This document shows, piece by piece, positions 33,340 to 43,967 of a DNA stretch of 64,000 nt (the stretch's first letter is position 1; every line of letters starts with the position of its first letter). The DNA lies in NCBI GenBank assembly GCA_037903355.1, contig JBAJFE010000038.1, positions 992,001-1,056,000 on the forward strand, read 5' to 3'. The position numbers were made by a program, and so were the translations under genes. The notes under the pieces are model-generated. The model did no database searches. It was not told the origin of the DNA and was given only the letters and a program-made list of their open reading frames with translations. Source of the DNA: Trichuris trichiura (Eukaryota > Nematoda > Enoplea > Trichinellida > Trichuridae).

Positions 33340-33675
33340 TTCATGGTTGTAAGGTCTTCTACGGCTTTTCCCGTTTTTCGTTGTGCTGTTATCTGTAATT
33401 AAACTAAAACAACTGCTCTACCAACGGATGGATGAGCCGTTATTAAGAAAAAGTACAGATATCAACGCACTCAACTTTTTTATTGTTCAAAGCTTTGGGA
33501 ACTAGAGCGTTCCGAAAGCTTTGAACAATAAAAAAGTTGAGTGCGTTGATATCTGTACTTTTTCTTAATAACGGCTCATCCATCCATCCGTTGGTAGAGC
33601 AGTTGTTTTAGTTTAATTACAGATAACAGCACAATGAAAAACGGGAAAAGCCGTAGAAGACCTTACAACCATGAA
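33340..33675. repeat. 336-bp foldback of Penelope-type terminal sequence
   Basis: A near-perfect palindrome from TTCATGGTTGTAAGGTCTTC to its reverse complement ending CAACCATGAA. Each arm contains CGGCTTTTCCCGTTTTTCG, ATCTGTAATTAAAC, GTTGGTAGAGCAG (minus orientation in the left arm) and GAACAATAAAAAAGTTGAG. The centre retains the GAACTAGAGCGTTCC stem-loop and GAAAG but not CUGANGA. The 46 bp before it (33296-33341) also match the 30.13-kb copy, so the foldback formed from the same Penelope-type terminal repeat. Confidence 0.85.
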
Positions 33676-33776
33676 CAGTGTATGCAGGCAAATAAATACA
33701 GAAAGTAAGCACAGACATAACAGATCCATTCGAAAATTTGAAATGTTCACGAACTCGAAGCAATGAACGTTTGTTG

Positions 33777-33924
33777 TGTAATGCGTCGGGATATGAGCAG
33801 AGAGTGCATAACCTGAGAATGAGAGAAGAGACAGTAGCTGCGAGGTAGGTCGCGAGTTGGCTGGTTGTTGCGTGCAGCTGTGTCCGAGACGAATAAACGG
33901 TTTGTGTTATCCCCGCGTGTTACA
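33777..33924 (+). repeat. 5' LTR of Ty3/gypsy element
   Basis: 148 bp, TG...CA ends, with GAATAAACGG resembling a polyadenylation signal. The TGGCGCAGCGAAC beginning at 33926, one base after the LTR, is a plausible primer-binding site complementary to a tRNA 3' end (...TGCGCCA), perhaps tRNA-Ser. Confidence 0.9.
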
Positions 33925-34848
33925 ATGGCGCAGCGAACTGGAGTGAGCCCCGAAGGCCAGGCGACTCCAGGAGAACTGATGGTTCCCAACCCTGTGAGGA
34001 TCGCTGCATCGCCGGAGGCGTTTAATGGAGATGGCGACTGGCACGAATGGATCGCTGCTTTCGAAATCTGTAGCCGGCTGAACGGCTGGACGGACGACGT
34101 GAAATTACAATGGCTGCAGTTACGGTTAACAGGGGCGGCTGGACGTGTCTTTCGGCGGTTGCCGGAAAGTGCTGTTCGGTCTTTTGATGCTGCGAAGGCT
34201 GCCTTAGCAGAGACGTTTGAGGCTCCGGGGCAGCAGCTTGTACATGAAATGGCGTTTCGGTCGAGAAGGAAATTGCCAACGGAGAGCTGGACAGCTCATG
34301 CAGAAGCGTTGCTGTCGTTAGCAGAGAAGGCGTATCCGTCGTTGGACGGCTCTGCTGTTGACGCTATGGTCAACGCGCAGTTGCTGCAATCGATCCAAGA
34401 TCCGCAGCTGCAGTATCTGGTGCGTCGAGCGATGCCCACGACAGTGGCTGAGTCAGTCCGCGAACTGACAGTTCAGCAAACGCTGCAGTCTTCACTGCGC
34501 CGACCGTCAGCAGTTGCTTCGGCTGAAGAATGGGGGTCACCAGCGAGCATAATGGATCCAGTAGTCTCCTCTGAACCAGCAGCAGTAACCGAGATTGAGA
34601 GCCGCTTGGACAACATAGAACAGAGCATTCGTCAGTTGCGACAACTGGTGATCTCTAATGGAACTGAAAACGTTATGGTCGTCAATGCTAGACGGCGCAT
34701 GCGAAATGAGCCGAGAGAACGGCTTCGGCGACGGTTGCAGTGTTGGAAATGTCAGGGCTATGGGCACCTTGCTCGTCGATGCCCGAGCTATTCGGGAAAC
34801 ACAGGAGGGCCATCCACAGGGACCGAGCGGATGGCCTGGAACAACTGA
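33925..34848 (+). CDS. Gag protein of Ty3/gypsy element
   Basis: 307 residues from ATG 33925, which follows the LTR directly and overlaps the putative primer-binding site. The N-terminal part has the retrotransposon gag look (FNGDGDWHEWIAAFE, LQLRLTGAAGRVF) and the C-terminal part has a CCHC zinc knuckle CWKCQGYGHLARRC near 34741-34782, the nucleic-acid-binding nucleocapsid motif. The stop (34846-34848) lies inside the overlapping pol frame, which is -1 relative to gag, so Pol is probably made by -1 frameshifting. Confidence 0.88.
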   Translation: MAQRTGVSPEGQATPGELMVPNPVRIAASPEAFNGDGDWHEWIAAFEICSRLNGWTDDVKLQWLQLRLTGAAGRVFRRLPESAVRSFDAAKAALAETFEAPGQQLVHEMAFRSRRKLPTESWTAHAEALLSLAEKAYPSLDGSAVDAMVNAQLLQSIQDPQLQYLVRRAMPTTVAESVRELTVQQTLQSSLRRPSAVASAEEWGSPASIMDPVVSSEPAAVTEIESRLDNIEQSIRQLRQLVISNGTENVMVVNARRRMRNEPRERLRRRLQCWKCQGYGHLARRCPSYSGNTGGPSTGTERMAWNN

Positions 34849-37800
34849 AGGCGGTCCAGAACCAACCGACGGCAAATGCAACCGTTGCCCCACGGGTATT
34901 TGTTAACGCATCCGTGAATGGGATACATTTGTGTATGCTGGTGGATACTGGCGCAGACAGAACTTTGATCAGCTCAGACGTTTTCCAGAGAGTCGGCGGC
35001 CACATGGCGCTTCAGCGAAGCGCTGTTCGACTGATTCTCGCTGATGGTTCTCCTCTTCCTGTTGTCGGCGAAACACGCCTCCGTATCCGTTTTGCCTCGA
35101 AAAATTTCGCAATCGATGCCGTTGTGGTCGACAGATTGCATTATTCAGCTTTATTGGGAATTGACTTTCTTACGCTACATGGATTTGTCGTGGACCTCAA
35201 GCGGAATGTTTTGTCCTGCGAAGGTGCCGCGCAAGTGCCTTTAGTACTCAAGGCAGATGATCAGCCCAGTTGTGTGGAAGAATGCGTATACGTTGCAGAA
35301 GACAGGAATGTCGCTCCTAGATCGACAGCAGCAGTGTCCTGCTCTATTAAGAGGACATTTTCAGGTGATGCAATTTTTGAAAGTAGTCATCACTTTGAAC
35401 GGCAAGGCGGTTATGCGGCCAGGAGCCTTGTCACCGTGCTAAATGGTAGATTCAGGACGTTCATTCTGAACCCTACGCAACAGGAGTTCTGCGTGAAAAA
35501 GGGGGCACTGCTGGGGAAGCTCACCGGCATAGAGACGCAAGACGCTTGCTCAGCGGCACTGGCGACGACAAACGTGAATCAGATGAGCCATTCTCCCTTG
35601 AAACCTGCGCTGATGAAGTTAGCGAGAGAAGCGGCTGGTGCGAGTCTGGACGAGAGACAAATAAGTATGCTATTTGGTGTTCTGTGGAATTACCGTGACG
35701 TTTTCGCCGTTGGGAAACGCGACTTAGGTCGCACAAAGGTTTTACGCCACAAGATAACGTTAACAGAAGGAGCGAGACCGGTAAGGCATCCGCTGCGGCG
35801 CTTATGCCCGAAAGATAGGAAAGAGGTTAGCGCGTTATTAAGAAATCTCATCGATGACAAATTGATTGAGCCATCTGAGAGCCCGTGGGCGGCAGGAGTT
35901 GTGCCAGTTCGCAAGATGGACGGGTCGATTCGCTTATGTGTGGACTACAGAAAACTGAATGAGCTGACGAAAAAGGATGCTTATCCCTAGCCAAGAATTG
36001 ACGAGACCTTGGATTCTCTGTTTGGAACCCAGTTCTTTTCTACTATCGATCTCCTAAGTGGCTACTGGCAGGTAGAATTAGAACAAGAGGCCAAGGAAAA
36101 GACAGCCTTTATTACTCATGATGGGTTGTTCCACTTTAACGTGATGCCCTTCGGACTGACAGGGGCCCCAGCTACCTTTCAACGGCTAATGGAACTAACT
36201 CTCGCTGGGCTTAAGTGGGAGGCATGCCTCGTTTATCTGGATGATGTAATAATTTTTAGCCGCACTTTCAATGAGCACTTAGAACGCCTGGGGAAAGTAT
36301 TGCAACGTTTTCGGCAAGCAGGACTAAAGATCAGCCCTACGAAATGTCAATTTCTTCGTAAAGAAATAACCTTTCTTGGACATTTAATCTCGGCAGCTGG
36401 TGTATCTCCTGATAAAACGCTTACGGAGAAGGTCAAAAGCTACCCTACGCCGACATGCCTCCATGAACTGCAGAGTTTCCTCGGCTTGGCGGCATATTAC
36501 CGCCGTTTTGTGCGCGGATTTGCCGGGATCTCCGCGCCTCTTTATCGACTTACACAGAAGAACGTGGAATTCGTTTGGTCCAGAGATTGTGCAGATGCAT
36601 TTTCCAAGCTAAAAGACGCTTTGACGAGTGAGCCTGTTCTGCGTTTTCCGGATTTCACCAAATCCTTCATTTTGGATACTGATGCGAGCATGGTAGCAAT
36701 TGGCGCTGTGTTATCTCAGTTGGATGAAAAGGGCCAAGAACATCCCGTGGCCTTCGGCAGTCGAATACTCTCTCGTGCGGAGCAGAAATACTGTGTAACA
36801 CGGCGTGAAATGTTAGCAGTCATAACTTTCATTGAACAATTCGCCCCATACTTACAAGAAGAATTCGTTCTCCGTACAGACCACGGTGCCCTACAGTGGC
36901 TTCAGTCTTTTAAGGATGCCGACGGCCAATGGGCCAGGTGGCAATATAAATTGCAGCGTTTCCGTTTTACAGTTGTCCATCGGCCTGGACGACAACATGC
37001 GAATGCTGATAGCTTGTCGCGTATCGTGTGCAAGCAGTGTGGTCGGAACGGCGAGGTACCATGTCCCACCGCGAACGCCGCCACCGCGGCCGAGGTCGCT
37101 GCCATTAGCTTCTCAGATATGAATGGTGTGAAGGAGAAACAGTTACGAGACTTGGACATTGCACCGTTTTGGTTAGCAAAAAAGTCAAACAGTAAAGCAA
37201 AACTGCCAACAAGACAGTCAAAAGCAACTTCTCTGTTACTGGCTAACTGGGATCGTCTCCGTTTGCAAAACGAAGTCCTGCGGCGTGAGTGGTATGAGGA
37301 CGATGGCTCCATAAGGTTGCAGTTGCTTGTCCCTAGCGAAATGGTTCCGCAAGTTTTGCAAGAAACTCACAGTGCGGCCACGGCGGGCCACCTTGGCGAA
37401 GGAAAAACTTTAGCGCGTGTGAGTGAACGTTTCTACTGGCCGGGCTATCGTTCGGATGTGAAGCGTTACGTTAGATCGTGTTGGGAATGCAACACGCGAA
37501 ATAATGTATTCCCCAAAAAGAGGTCCCCGCTACAGCTACAGGAAGTAAGCCACACTTGACAGAAACTTTCACTGGACATAGCTGGCCCTCTACCGATGAC
37601 TGACAAAGGAAACCGCTACATTCTAATGGTGGTGGACGCTTTCTCGAAATACGCGGAGGCCATCCCAATGCCGAATCAACAGGCAGAGACTGTAGCAACG
37701 GCATTAGTGCAAGAAGTCCTGTGCAGGTATGGAGTCCCAGAAGTGATACACACGGACCAAGGAACGCAATTCGAATCCGAATTGTTTAAAAGGGTTTGCG

Positions 37801-38726
37801 ATGAACTAGGCGTTCAGAAGACGAGAACTACGCCTTACCATCCGTCTAGTAATGGTCAGGCGGAACGCATGAACCGGACCGTGTGGAACATGCTCGCCAA
37901 AACTATTGCTCCCAATGGGAAAGATTGGGATCTCATTTTACCGAAGGTAATGATGGCATATAGAGTGAGCATTCACAGTAGTACCGGGCAGTCGCCCTAC
38001 AGAATGATGTTCGGCCGGCACTGCCGTGTCCCTGAGGACGTCGCACAGCATCTCGAATCAACATCTCAAACACCGGAACGGCACGTGGAAAATTTGGAAG
38101 GAATACTGAAGCGATTGGACGAGAAGGCCAAGAGTAGGGCAACGAGAGAGGCAAGGCGACAGAAGCTGTACTACGATTCCCATGTTCGTCCACGGCACCT
38201 TAACGTTGGTGACACAGTTTTATTGTTTGTGCCCCGTGTCCTTCAGGGACAAAAACGGAAGTTTTTGAGGCCCTGGAAGGGTCCATACCGAATAACCGCC
38301 CAGTTATCTCCGGTTACGTATAGAATTCAGCATGCTAAAAGGAGGAGAGATGTGCACGTGGTGCACGCAGATCGCCTGAAGACTTGTCCGCCTGACATCC
38401 GCCTGCCTGAAAAATCAGCAAGAGAACATGCAGGTATGCGACGGCAGACTAGTCCCCGGCCGCCAAGCGGTCAACCGGACTTGAAAACCTGGAGTGGAAG
38501 GCGACAGGCCGGCGGCTACCTGCCTGCAAGAATGGTCATCGGGGAGGACGTGTGCACGGAAAACGCTGGTGCACAGCTGTTCGAGCACCCTTCCGGCTCT
38601 AGACCCGTGCTGTCAAAGGAAAGGCCCAGGCGGGCTACGCGCCCTCCCTGCCGTTTTGCAGATTACATAATCGAGACGCAACGGCATCGTCGTCATGAGG
38701 ACATGACTTTTCCAAGGAAGGGATAA
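34740..38726 (+). pseudogene. Pol polyprotein of Ty3/gypsy element, two in-frame stops
   Basis: One continuous frame with TAG at 35988-35990 and TGA at 37557-37559. Domains: aspartic protease LVDTGADRTLI near 34937; reverse transcriptase with RLCVDYRKLNEL before the TAG and VYLDDVIIFS near 36232-36261; RNase H with ILDTDAS near 36670; integrase zinc finger (HSAATAGHLGEGKT, CWECN) near 37370-37490; integrase core with VVDAFSKY, HTDQGTQF and NGQAERMNR supplying the DDE triad. No chromodomain is seen. The frame ends at the base before the 3' LTR. The TAG falls in the conserved DAYP-PRIDE block and the TGA just before the integrase core. Both could be C-to-T changes (from CAG and CGA). Confidence 0.92.
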
Positions 38727-38874
38727 TGTAATGCGTCGGGATATGAGCAGAGAGTGCATAACCTGAGAATGAGAGAAGAGACAGTAGCTGCGAGGTAGGT
38801 CGCGAGTTGGCTGGTTGTTGCGTGCAGCTGTGTCCGAGACGAATAAACGGTTTGTGTTATCCCTGCGTGTTACA
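38727..38874 (+). repeat. 3' LTR of Ty3/gypsy element
   Basis: 148 bp, one visible difference from the 5' LTR. It begins directly after the pol terminal stop codon TAA (38724-38726). Confidence 0.93.
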
Positions 38875-38878
38875 GTTG

Positions 38879-39421
38879 CAAGAGAACAACAGAGAATTGA
38901 GGTTGGGGTAAAGCGAGGCAACTCGAAGCCACTGCAAGTAGCAAAAAACGCATGAACGGCGGTTAAATAAAGACTGACCAGCTGTTACTACTTATGTAAT
39001 TCCGGCGCTTTCTTCCATGCTTCGTTAGAAAGAAAAAGTTTATTCGACATTCCCTACGGTACACAACAATACGAACACCGCCAACGACATAGAGAGAGAA
39101 CAGACGATACCGCGCGCTCCAAACGCTCTAGCCAACTGCTCCTCACGCCCTCGCGATTCATGTCGTTGCAGCAGCCCACGCTCTCGGCACACTCTCCTGT
39201 CACCCCAAGCGGAAGCGCTCCCCCACGCTGCGTTTGTCAGTTCTTTCTCAGCAGAAGAATGACAGATTCACGGCCAACCGGTGACCTGCCTCGCGACCCC
39301 CGTGGACATATGACCACCCACCTGTTTATTACAACTTAACTCCTGTGCGCCATTTTGAACCGTGCGTCAACTTGTACAGCGCGCCAACGTGAGCCACTCC
39401 AACGACAATGTATTTACAACA
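38879..39421. other. No gene recognised
   Basis: Intergenic sequence after the Ty3/gypsy element; short open stretches only. Confidence 0.4.
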
Positions 39422-39662
39422 GTTGAAGATTTTCATATGTTTATTTGCTACGGAAAAGATACAAACCGTTTATTTTGTGCTTACGCACTCCTCGGAACCT
39501 CTGGAGCTTGGCACGCTCCATTTTCGGTAATTGTGCAGGCCCCATATTTGTAATATCTGAAAACGGAGCGAGCCAAGCTCCGAAAGCTCAGAGGAGTAAA
39601 CATAAAACAAACGATTCGTGTCTTTTCCAAAACAAATGAACATATGAAATTTCAAAACTCTT
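39422..39662. repeat. Foldback element, ~105-bp arms
   Basis: Arms about 39422-39526 and 39555-39662 are inverted copies at roughly 80% by eye (shared GAAAAGA-AC-AA-CGTTT, GGAGCTTGG and CTCGCTCC or CACGCTCC blocks), separated by about 28 bp. Unrelated in sequence to the 33.3-kb foldback. Confidence 0.75.
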
Positions 39663-40160
39663 GTAGTCGCTTGATCTTGTTGAGAAATGCAGACTGGCAC
39701 GCCAGGATGAGCGCATTAAATGTGTCAAGGTAAAGCACGCTTAACAAACTGCCAACTGTGTGACGGGTCTTTCGCTGCCTAGCTGTACGCGCTCTCTTCC
39801 TTATTCCACAGTCGTTCTCTCTAGCTGGTCCTTTTTGTTTTGCTCCCCTCGACCCATTTAGCAAAAGAAAGTTATGCTTATGGTTCTTCCGGTTATTGCA
39901 GTTCTCAAGTCAGTTTTGAATACCACAACAGATTTTACGAATCGTTGTCCAGTGATCCCCGGATTCACTTCTTTACCTACATGTGCAGATGGCACTTAAA
40001 TTGCTAGCGCTAAAACATGACCATTACTTGCCAGTTTGACAGCTGTACTCGGCACATACTATCCCGAGCTTGTAAAGCTGCACCTACTAAACTATTAACC
40101 CAACCCTGAACTGTAAAATTATATTCTCTCGCGTAGCCACCTACAGGGCGGAGAGCTGTA
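39663..40160. other. No gene recognised
   Basis: Between the foldback and a pogo/Tigger-type fragment; nothing conserved that I can read. Confidence 0.4.
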
Positions 40161-40600
40161 CAGTCGGCCCCTGTTATCCGCGGGTTCTATACAACGCGGT
40201 TTGTCCGGCGTGAAATGTTGACGTCATCTTTTACACGCCAGCATACGAGATAAAGCCTGGAACATTTACTGGTTGCTGGAAGCGTTTGTAGTGCGACGCA
40301 GTCAGTGAATGCGAGGAATTAGGTGCCATTGATGAAGAGGTCATGGACGTAGTGAATATTGCTAAGGAGTTGAGAGGTGAGGATTTTCCCCACATGATAG
40401 AAAACCATATCAGGGAGCACATAGAAGATTGTGGAAAACCGTTCACCAATTAGGAACTCGAGGAACTGATGCAATCACCTGCGGGCAGCGACGACGACAT
40501 TATGGAAGATACAGGAGATTAAACCCTCTCGGATTGGACGCTGCAAAAGCTCACCCACCGTCTAGGTGAAAACCTTGTTCGTCGAGGTTTTAAAGCTTAA
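40161..40600 (+). mobile_element. pogo/Tigger-type transposon, truncated copy
   Basis: Starts CAGTCGGCCCCTGTTATCCGCGG after TA (40159-40160). It matches the right end of the 21.3-kb element in opposite orientation and the start of the 62.9-kb element, including AACGCGGTTTGTCCGGCGTGA and ATAGAAGATTGTGGA. The acidic tail is frame-broken (stop at 40450). Truncated near 40600. Confidence 0.8.
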
Positions 40601-40867
40601 GAATAAACGTGTACCTCTTAAAAATAAAGCTAAACGCGTAGGCCAGAATGAATTAACAGTGTCAGTGCAATAGATCCTTTCAATTCGCGGTGTGTTAACG
40701 CAATTTCTTAAAATTCAATCAAAAACATTTTTCAATACAAATAGAAACAAACCTGACGAACAATTTACAGTTACTGAGCCCAATGCACACCGCTGACCCA
40801 GAGGATTACGCACCTCACTAGGTTCACCCAAGTTGACCCCGGAATGCTAACGCAAAAGAAACCACCG

Positions 40868-41203
40868 GGTCCAATTTTACCAACGAAAAAGGAACCTGTA
40901 GCTGTAGCTGCTCACGTCTGCGACCACAAAGCGAGCGCCATCCGTTCGCGAAGGGCATATCGCTCAGGTAGGAGCGTAAATATTTACGGTGTCGCCGGAC
41001 GCCTGCGCCGGTCGATTCCCCTGACGGCCGCTGATCCCTGCCTCTGTGCCAGCGATCTCACTAACGCGCAGGCCAGGGAAATGAAGATAACGGAGTTCTT
41101 CGTTCGTGCTCGCTGCTGGTCGTTCGTGTGGTGAAAGCAGTCGTATCGAGAGTAAAGTGTCTAGCAACCTTTTTCTGTGTGCGTTTGTCGCCGGGTTTTC
41201 CAC
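40868..41203 (-). repeat. Second copy of GC-rich dispersed repeat
   Basis: Reverse-complement match to 8577-8935, sharing AAACGCACACAG-type sequence, GGGATCAGCGGCC and GAGCGATA blocks. Class unknown. Confidence 0.65.
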
Positions 41204-41984
41204 ACAACCATATCAAACACTCCTGTACATTAAAACTAGGTAACTATTGCGACAACTGTGTACATGAAATCACAAAGCGGCACTAAAAAACAACAGAACT
41301 CTTAGTTAATGACAATCAAAAACGATTCAAATTTTCAGAACGCAGACTTCCCCACAAAACCACACATCGCACACGACGAAAAAACAAGTGCTACAAAACA
41401 GCAAAGCAGAAGGCAGAAAACAGCTGAAGACGCGAAAGCCCTCATATCCGCTAACGCCAACCGATGTAGCAAAACAGCGAAATGCACAAATTCGGAAACA
41501 TAACGATTACAAGCGTTCTACATTTACTTGGCAGTAATTAGTACTCAAATGCACCCATTGGCATCCCACACAGGAACACTGTAGCATACGAACAAAACCA
41601 TTCCGTTTCAACACAGGAATAGCCTAATCTCACCACAACAAACTCATTCACATCCTACAAACGCAATTGCATGAAAAACATCTCCACACAAATAGCATAC
41701 CTGTGAAGCCGCCGAACATGAATGGCCCAAACCTCAACCACATTCCCACTATTGCTTCCATCAATGCAAAAGCCGACGTCATGACGTTCTTCTCAGTTGA
41801 TTACAGGCGACCCAATGTGCCACAAAAAGAATTCTCCCTTAGCCAAACCGCAAAAGATCGCACGAAAATAGCCATCAAAATATTTGCAGCTTATGTTCCC
41901 TCACCATATAAACGGTGTGTTTTAAAACGGCCAACGCAGTTTACCACAACCAAATGCCAAATATGCGCAAACAAAAGCACTCCT

Positions 41985-41992
41985 TATAAAAG
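41985..41992 (+). promoter_or_regulatory. TATA box, cystatin copy 1
   Basis: TATAAAAG in the context CACTCCTTATAAAAG, present in all three copies upstream of the cystatin 5' exon. The distance to the conserved splice donor GTAAGTATAA is about 90 bp in the array copies. Confidence 0.6.
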
Positions 41993-42168
41993 AACCTCAC
42001 ACCAATTCCTTTCAACAGCTTTGTCCGTTGCGATTTTGCGCACAATTTCATTCTGCTTTCTTCACAAAACCCATTGGTAAGTATAAACCTCTTCACATCA
42101 ACGAACGAACTTTACGTATGCCAGCAAATTTCCATAGACATTTTCCTTACAGCCTATTCGCGGTCAAT

Positions 42169-43181
42169 ATGTTCCTTTCGGTCCTGCTCGCAAGCTTACT
42201 GATAGCGCCGGCAAGCTGCATGCGAATGTGTTGGGTGCTCCAGATGAAATTACAAATGCCGATAATGATCGTTCCACTGTGGAAGTCGTCAACTACGTTC
42301 TCGATGAAGAAAACGAGCAACGCTATCGTAATAAAACAAGTCCACTTGTTCTTGTACAAGTGCTCGAAGCAACAAGGCAGGTGGTTGCTGGCCATCGTTA
42401 CCGCGTGACGTTCGCAGCAGGAGAAGCGCGCTGTCCGTCGTCGCAAAAGGTAACACACCGAAACAACTCTACGTTCTTACAGCTTTCCTGCAGTACGTTC
42501 ATACACCTTTGAACCGATGTTGGCGATATATCCGCGCTTCCAAGAGACTGTAAAAGCGCGACGCCTTCCACGAAACGAGAGCGCCTTTACATTCCGCACA
42601 AAGCCGACATAATTAAATGCCACCTTAACCAACCTCTAGGACATTTTCAAGCCTGCAGATCATTGCAACCGTAGACAGTCCGTTTACAGCATAGCGAACC
42701 TCCACTTCTCGCTAGAAGAAGGCTGCAGACAAACCTTTCCGAACCGCTGGAACTGTCCTCTGCGCGGGACAAACAAATCAGTTGGACAAAACGAACTACA
42801 CTGCTTTTCACGTGTTCAGCCGGGTTCGTCTGCAAGCATGTCCGCTCTCACGGACACCCATTCTGATGCTCCTACGCCCATTTCGGTCGGCAAATGACGC
42901 GACTATTAATCTTTTGAACTGTTTGTCGCTCAAAGTCCCGCTGATGAGCAGCATGCAATTCGGAACTAACCTTTCTGATTCTTTAGGGACAGAAATACAA
43001 AGTCAGAAGAGAGAAATGTTGGCTGTTCCGAAATGGAGAAATGAGAATCTACAAAATAGATGTCGTCGATCCCCCACGGGCAAACGCACCGAAGCAGATA
43101 ATGGAGAAGCAAGTTGTCTACTCGTTTTACTTTAGCACGAGGAGACCGGGTATGGAGCTAGGCGTGACAAGCGAAAAATAA
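42169..43181 (+). pseudogene. Cystatin copy 1, frameshifted
   Basis: Same two-exon structure as the intact copy (42169-42449 and 42993-43181). A 2-base TG insertion (GCGAATGTGTTGGG versus GCGAATGTTGGG, near 42226-42229) separates the signal peptide frame from the mature domain frame. The mature part, with QVVAG, and all of exon 2 are otherwise preserved. Translation from the usual ATG would leave frame after about 20 codons. A start further downstream would lack the signal peptide. Confidence 0.85.
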
Positions 43182-43967
43182 ACACTTGCCTACAGCATTC
43201 CCTTGCAGTAGCAATACAATAGCGCCTCTTTCGCGGTTTTTTTTTATGAACACGCGGTTTATAATTCCGCGGAAACAAAGCAACGGAAGCACAGATGCGA
43301 AATTAAGGGCGCTAGCACACATTACCTGCGACTTAAAGCTTCTCTTTGTTCGTTGCTTTCCTCTGCGTAGGCTTGAAGCACTATCTTCGCACGAGGGGAA
43401 CTCGGCAAATGGCCCTTGAAGCCGTTGAAAAAACGGGATGGGCAGCTCTTTAGCGCACCGAGTTTCGTAACTAATTGATGAGCTCCGTAAGTGCAATTTG
43501 TCCATAAGCATCAATTCATTGGTCATGGATCAGGAGACCTGGAGAAATTTGCCTGCAGTGGCGTGTTGGACTTCTTATGCCTCGCGAGCGCAGCGGCACT
43601 CTGGAAAAACGGTCACAGAGTGCGCTATGGCGCCATTCTGAGCGGCAAACGGAACCGCGCTCGCACCTAACTTGTGCACTGCAAATGGCAATAGAGCAAA
43701 CGGAACCGTTGACCAATTGAGTCGTTCACAATCGGTTCGGCTGACCATGCTTCACGTACGCAGTTTAGCACTTGCTCGGCACGGTTCTTCACGTAGTACA
43801 TTTACAGCATTGCAGCGCAACCGCAACAGTCCTTTCCAAATTCCAAATGCGCTGCAGAAGTTCCCATGAACTCTACTAATACCGGAAACTTCGGATAACA
43901 GCGAACCAGCTTCGCACGCCCGCAAGTCTCAATAGAAAACCTGCCTAGAGGATAAATTCTGCCAACG

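Larger units (their letters stand above)
33777..38874 (+). mobile_element. Ty3/gypsy LTR retrotransposon, nearly complete
   Basis: Two 148-bp LTRs at 33777-33924 and 38727-38874 differ at one base that I can see (CCCCGCG versus CCCTGCG near the right end). They start TGTAATGCG and end TGTTACA. A 4-bp target duplication GTTG flanks the element (33773-33776, 38875-38878). A purine-rich tract (AAGGAAGGGA) precedes the 3' LTR. Order is gag, protease, reverse transcriptase, RNase H, integrase. Near-identical LTRs indicate a recent insertion, yet pol has two in-frame stops. Confidence 0.95.
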
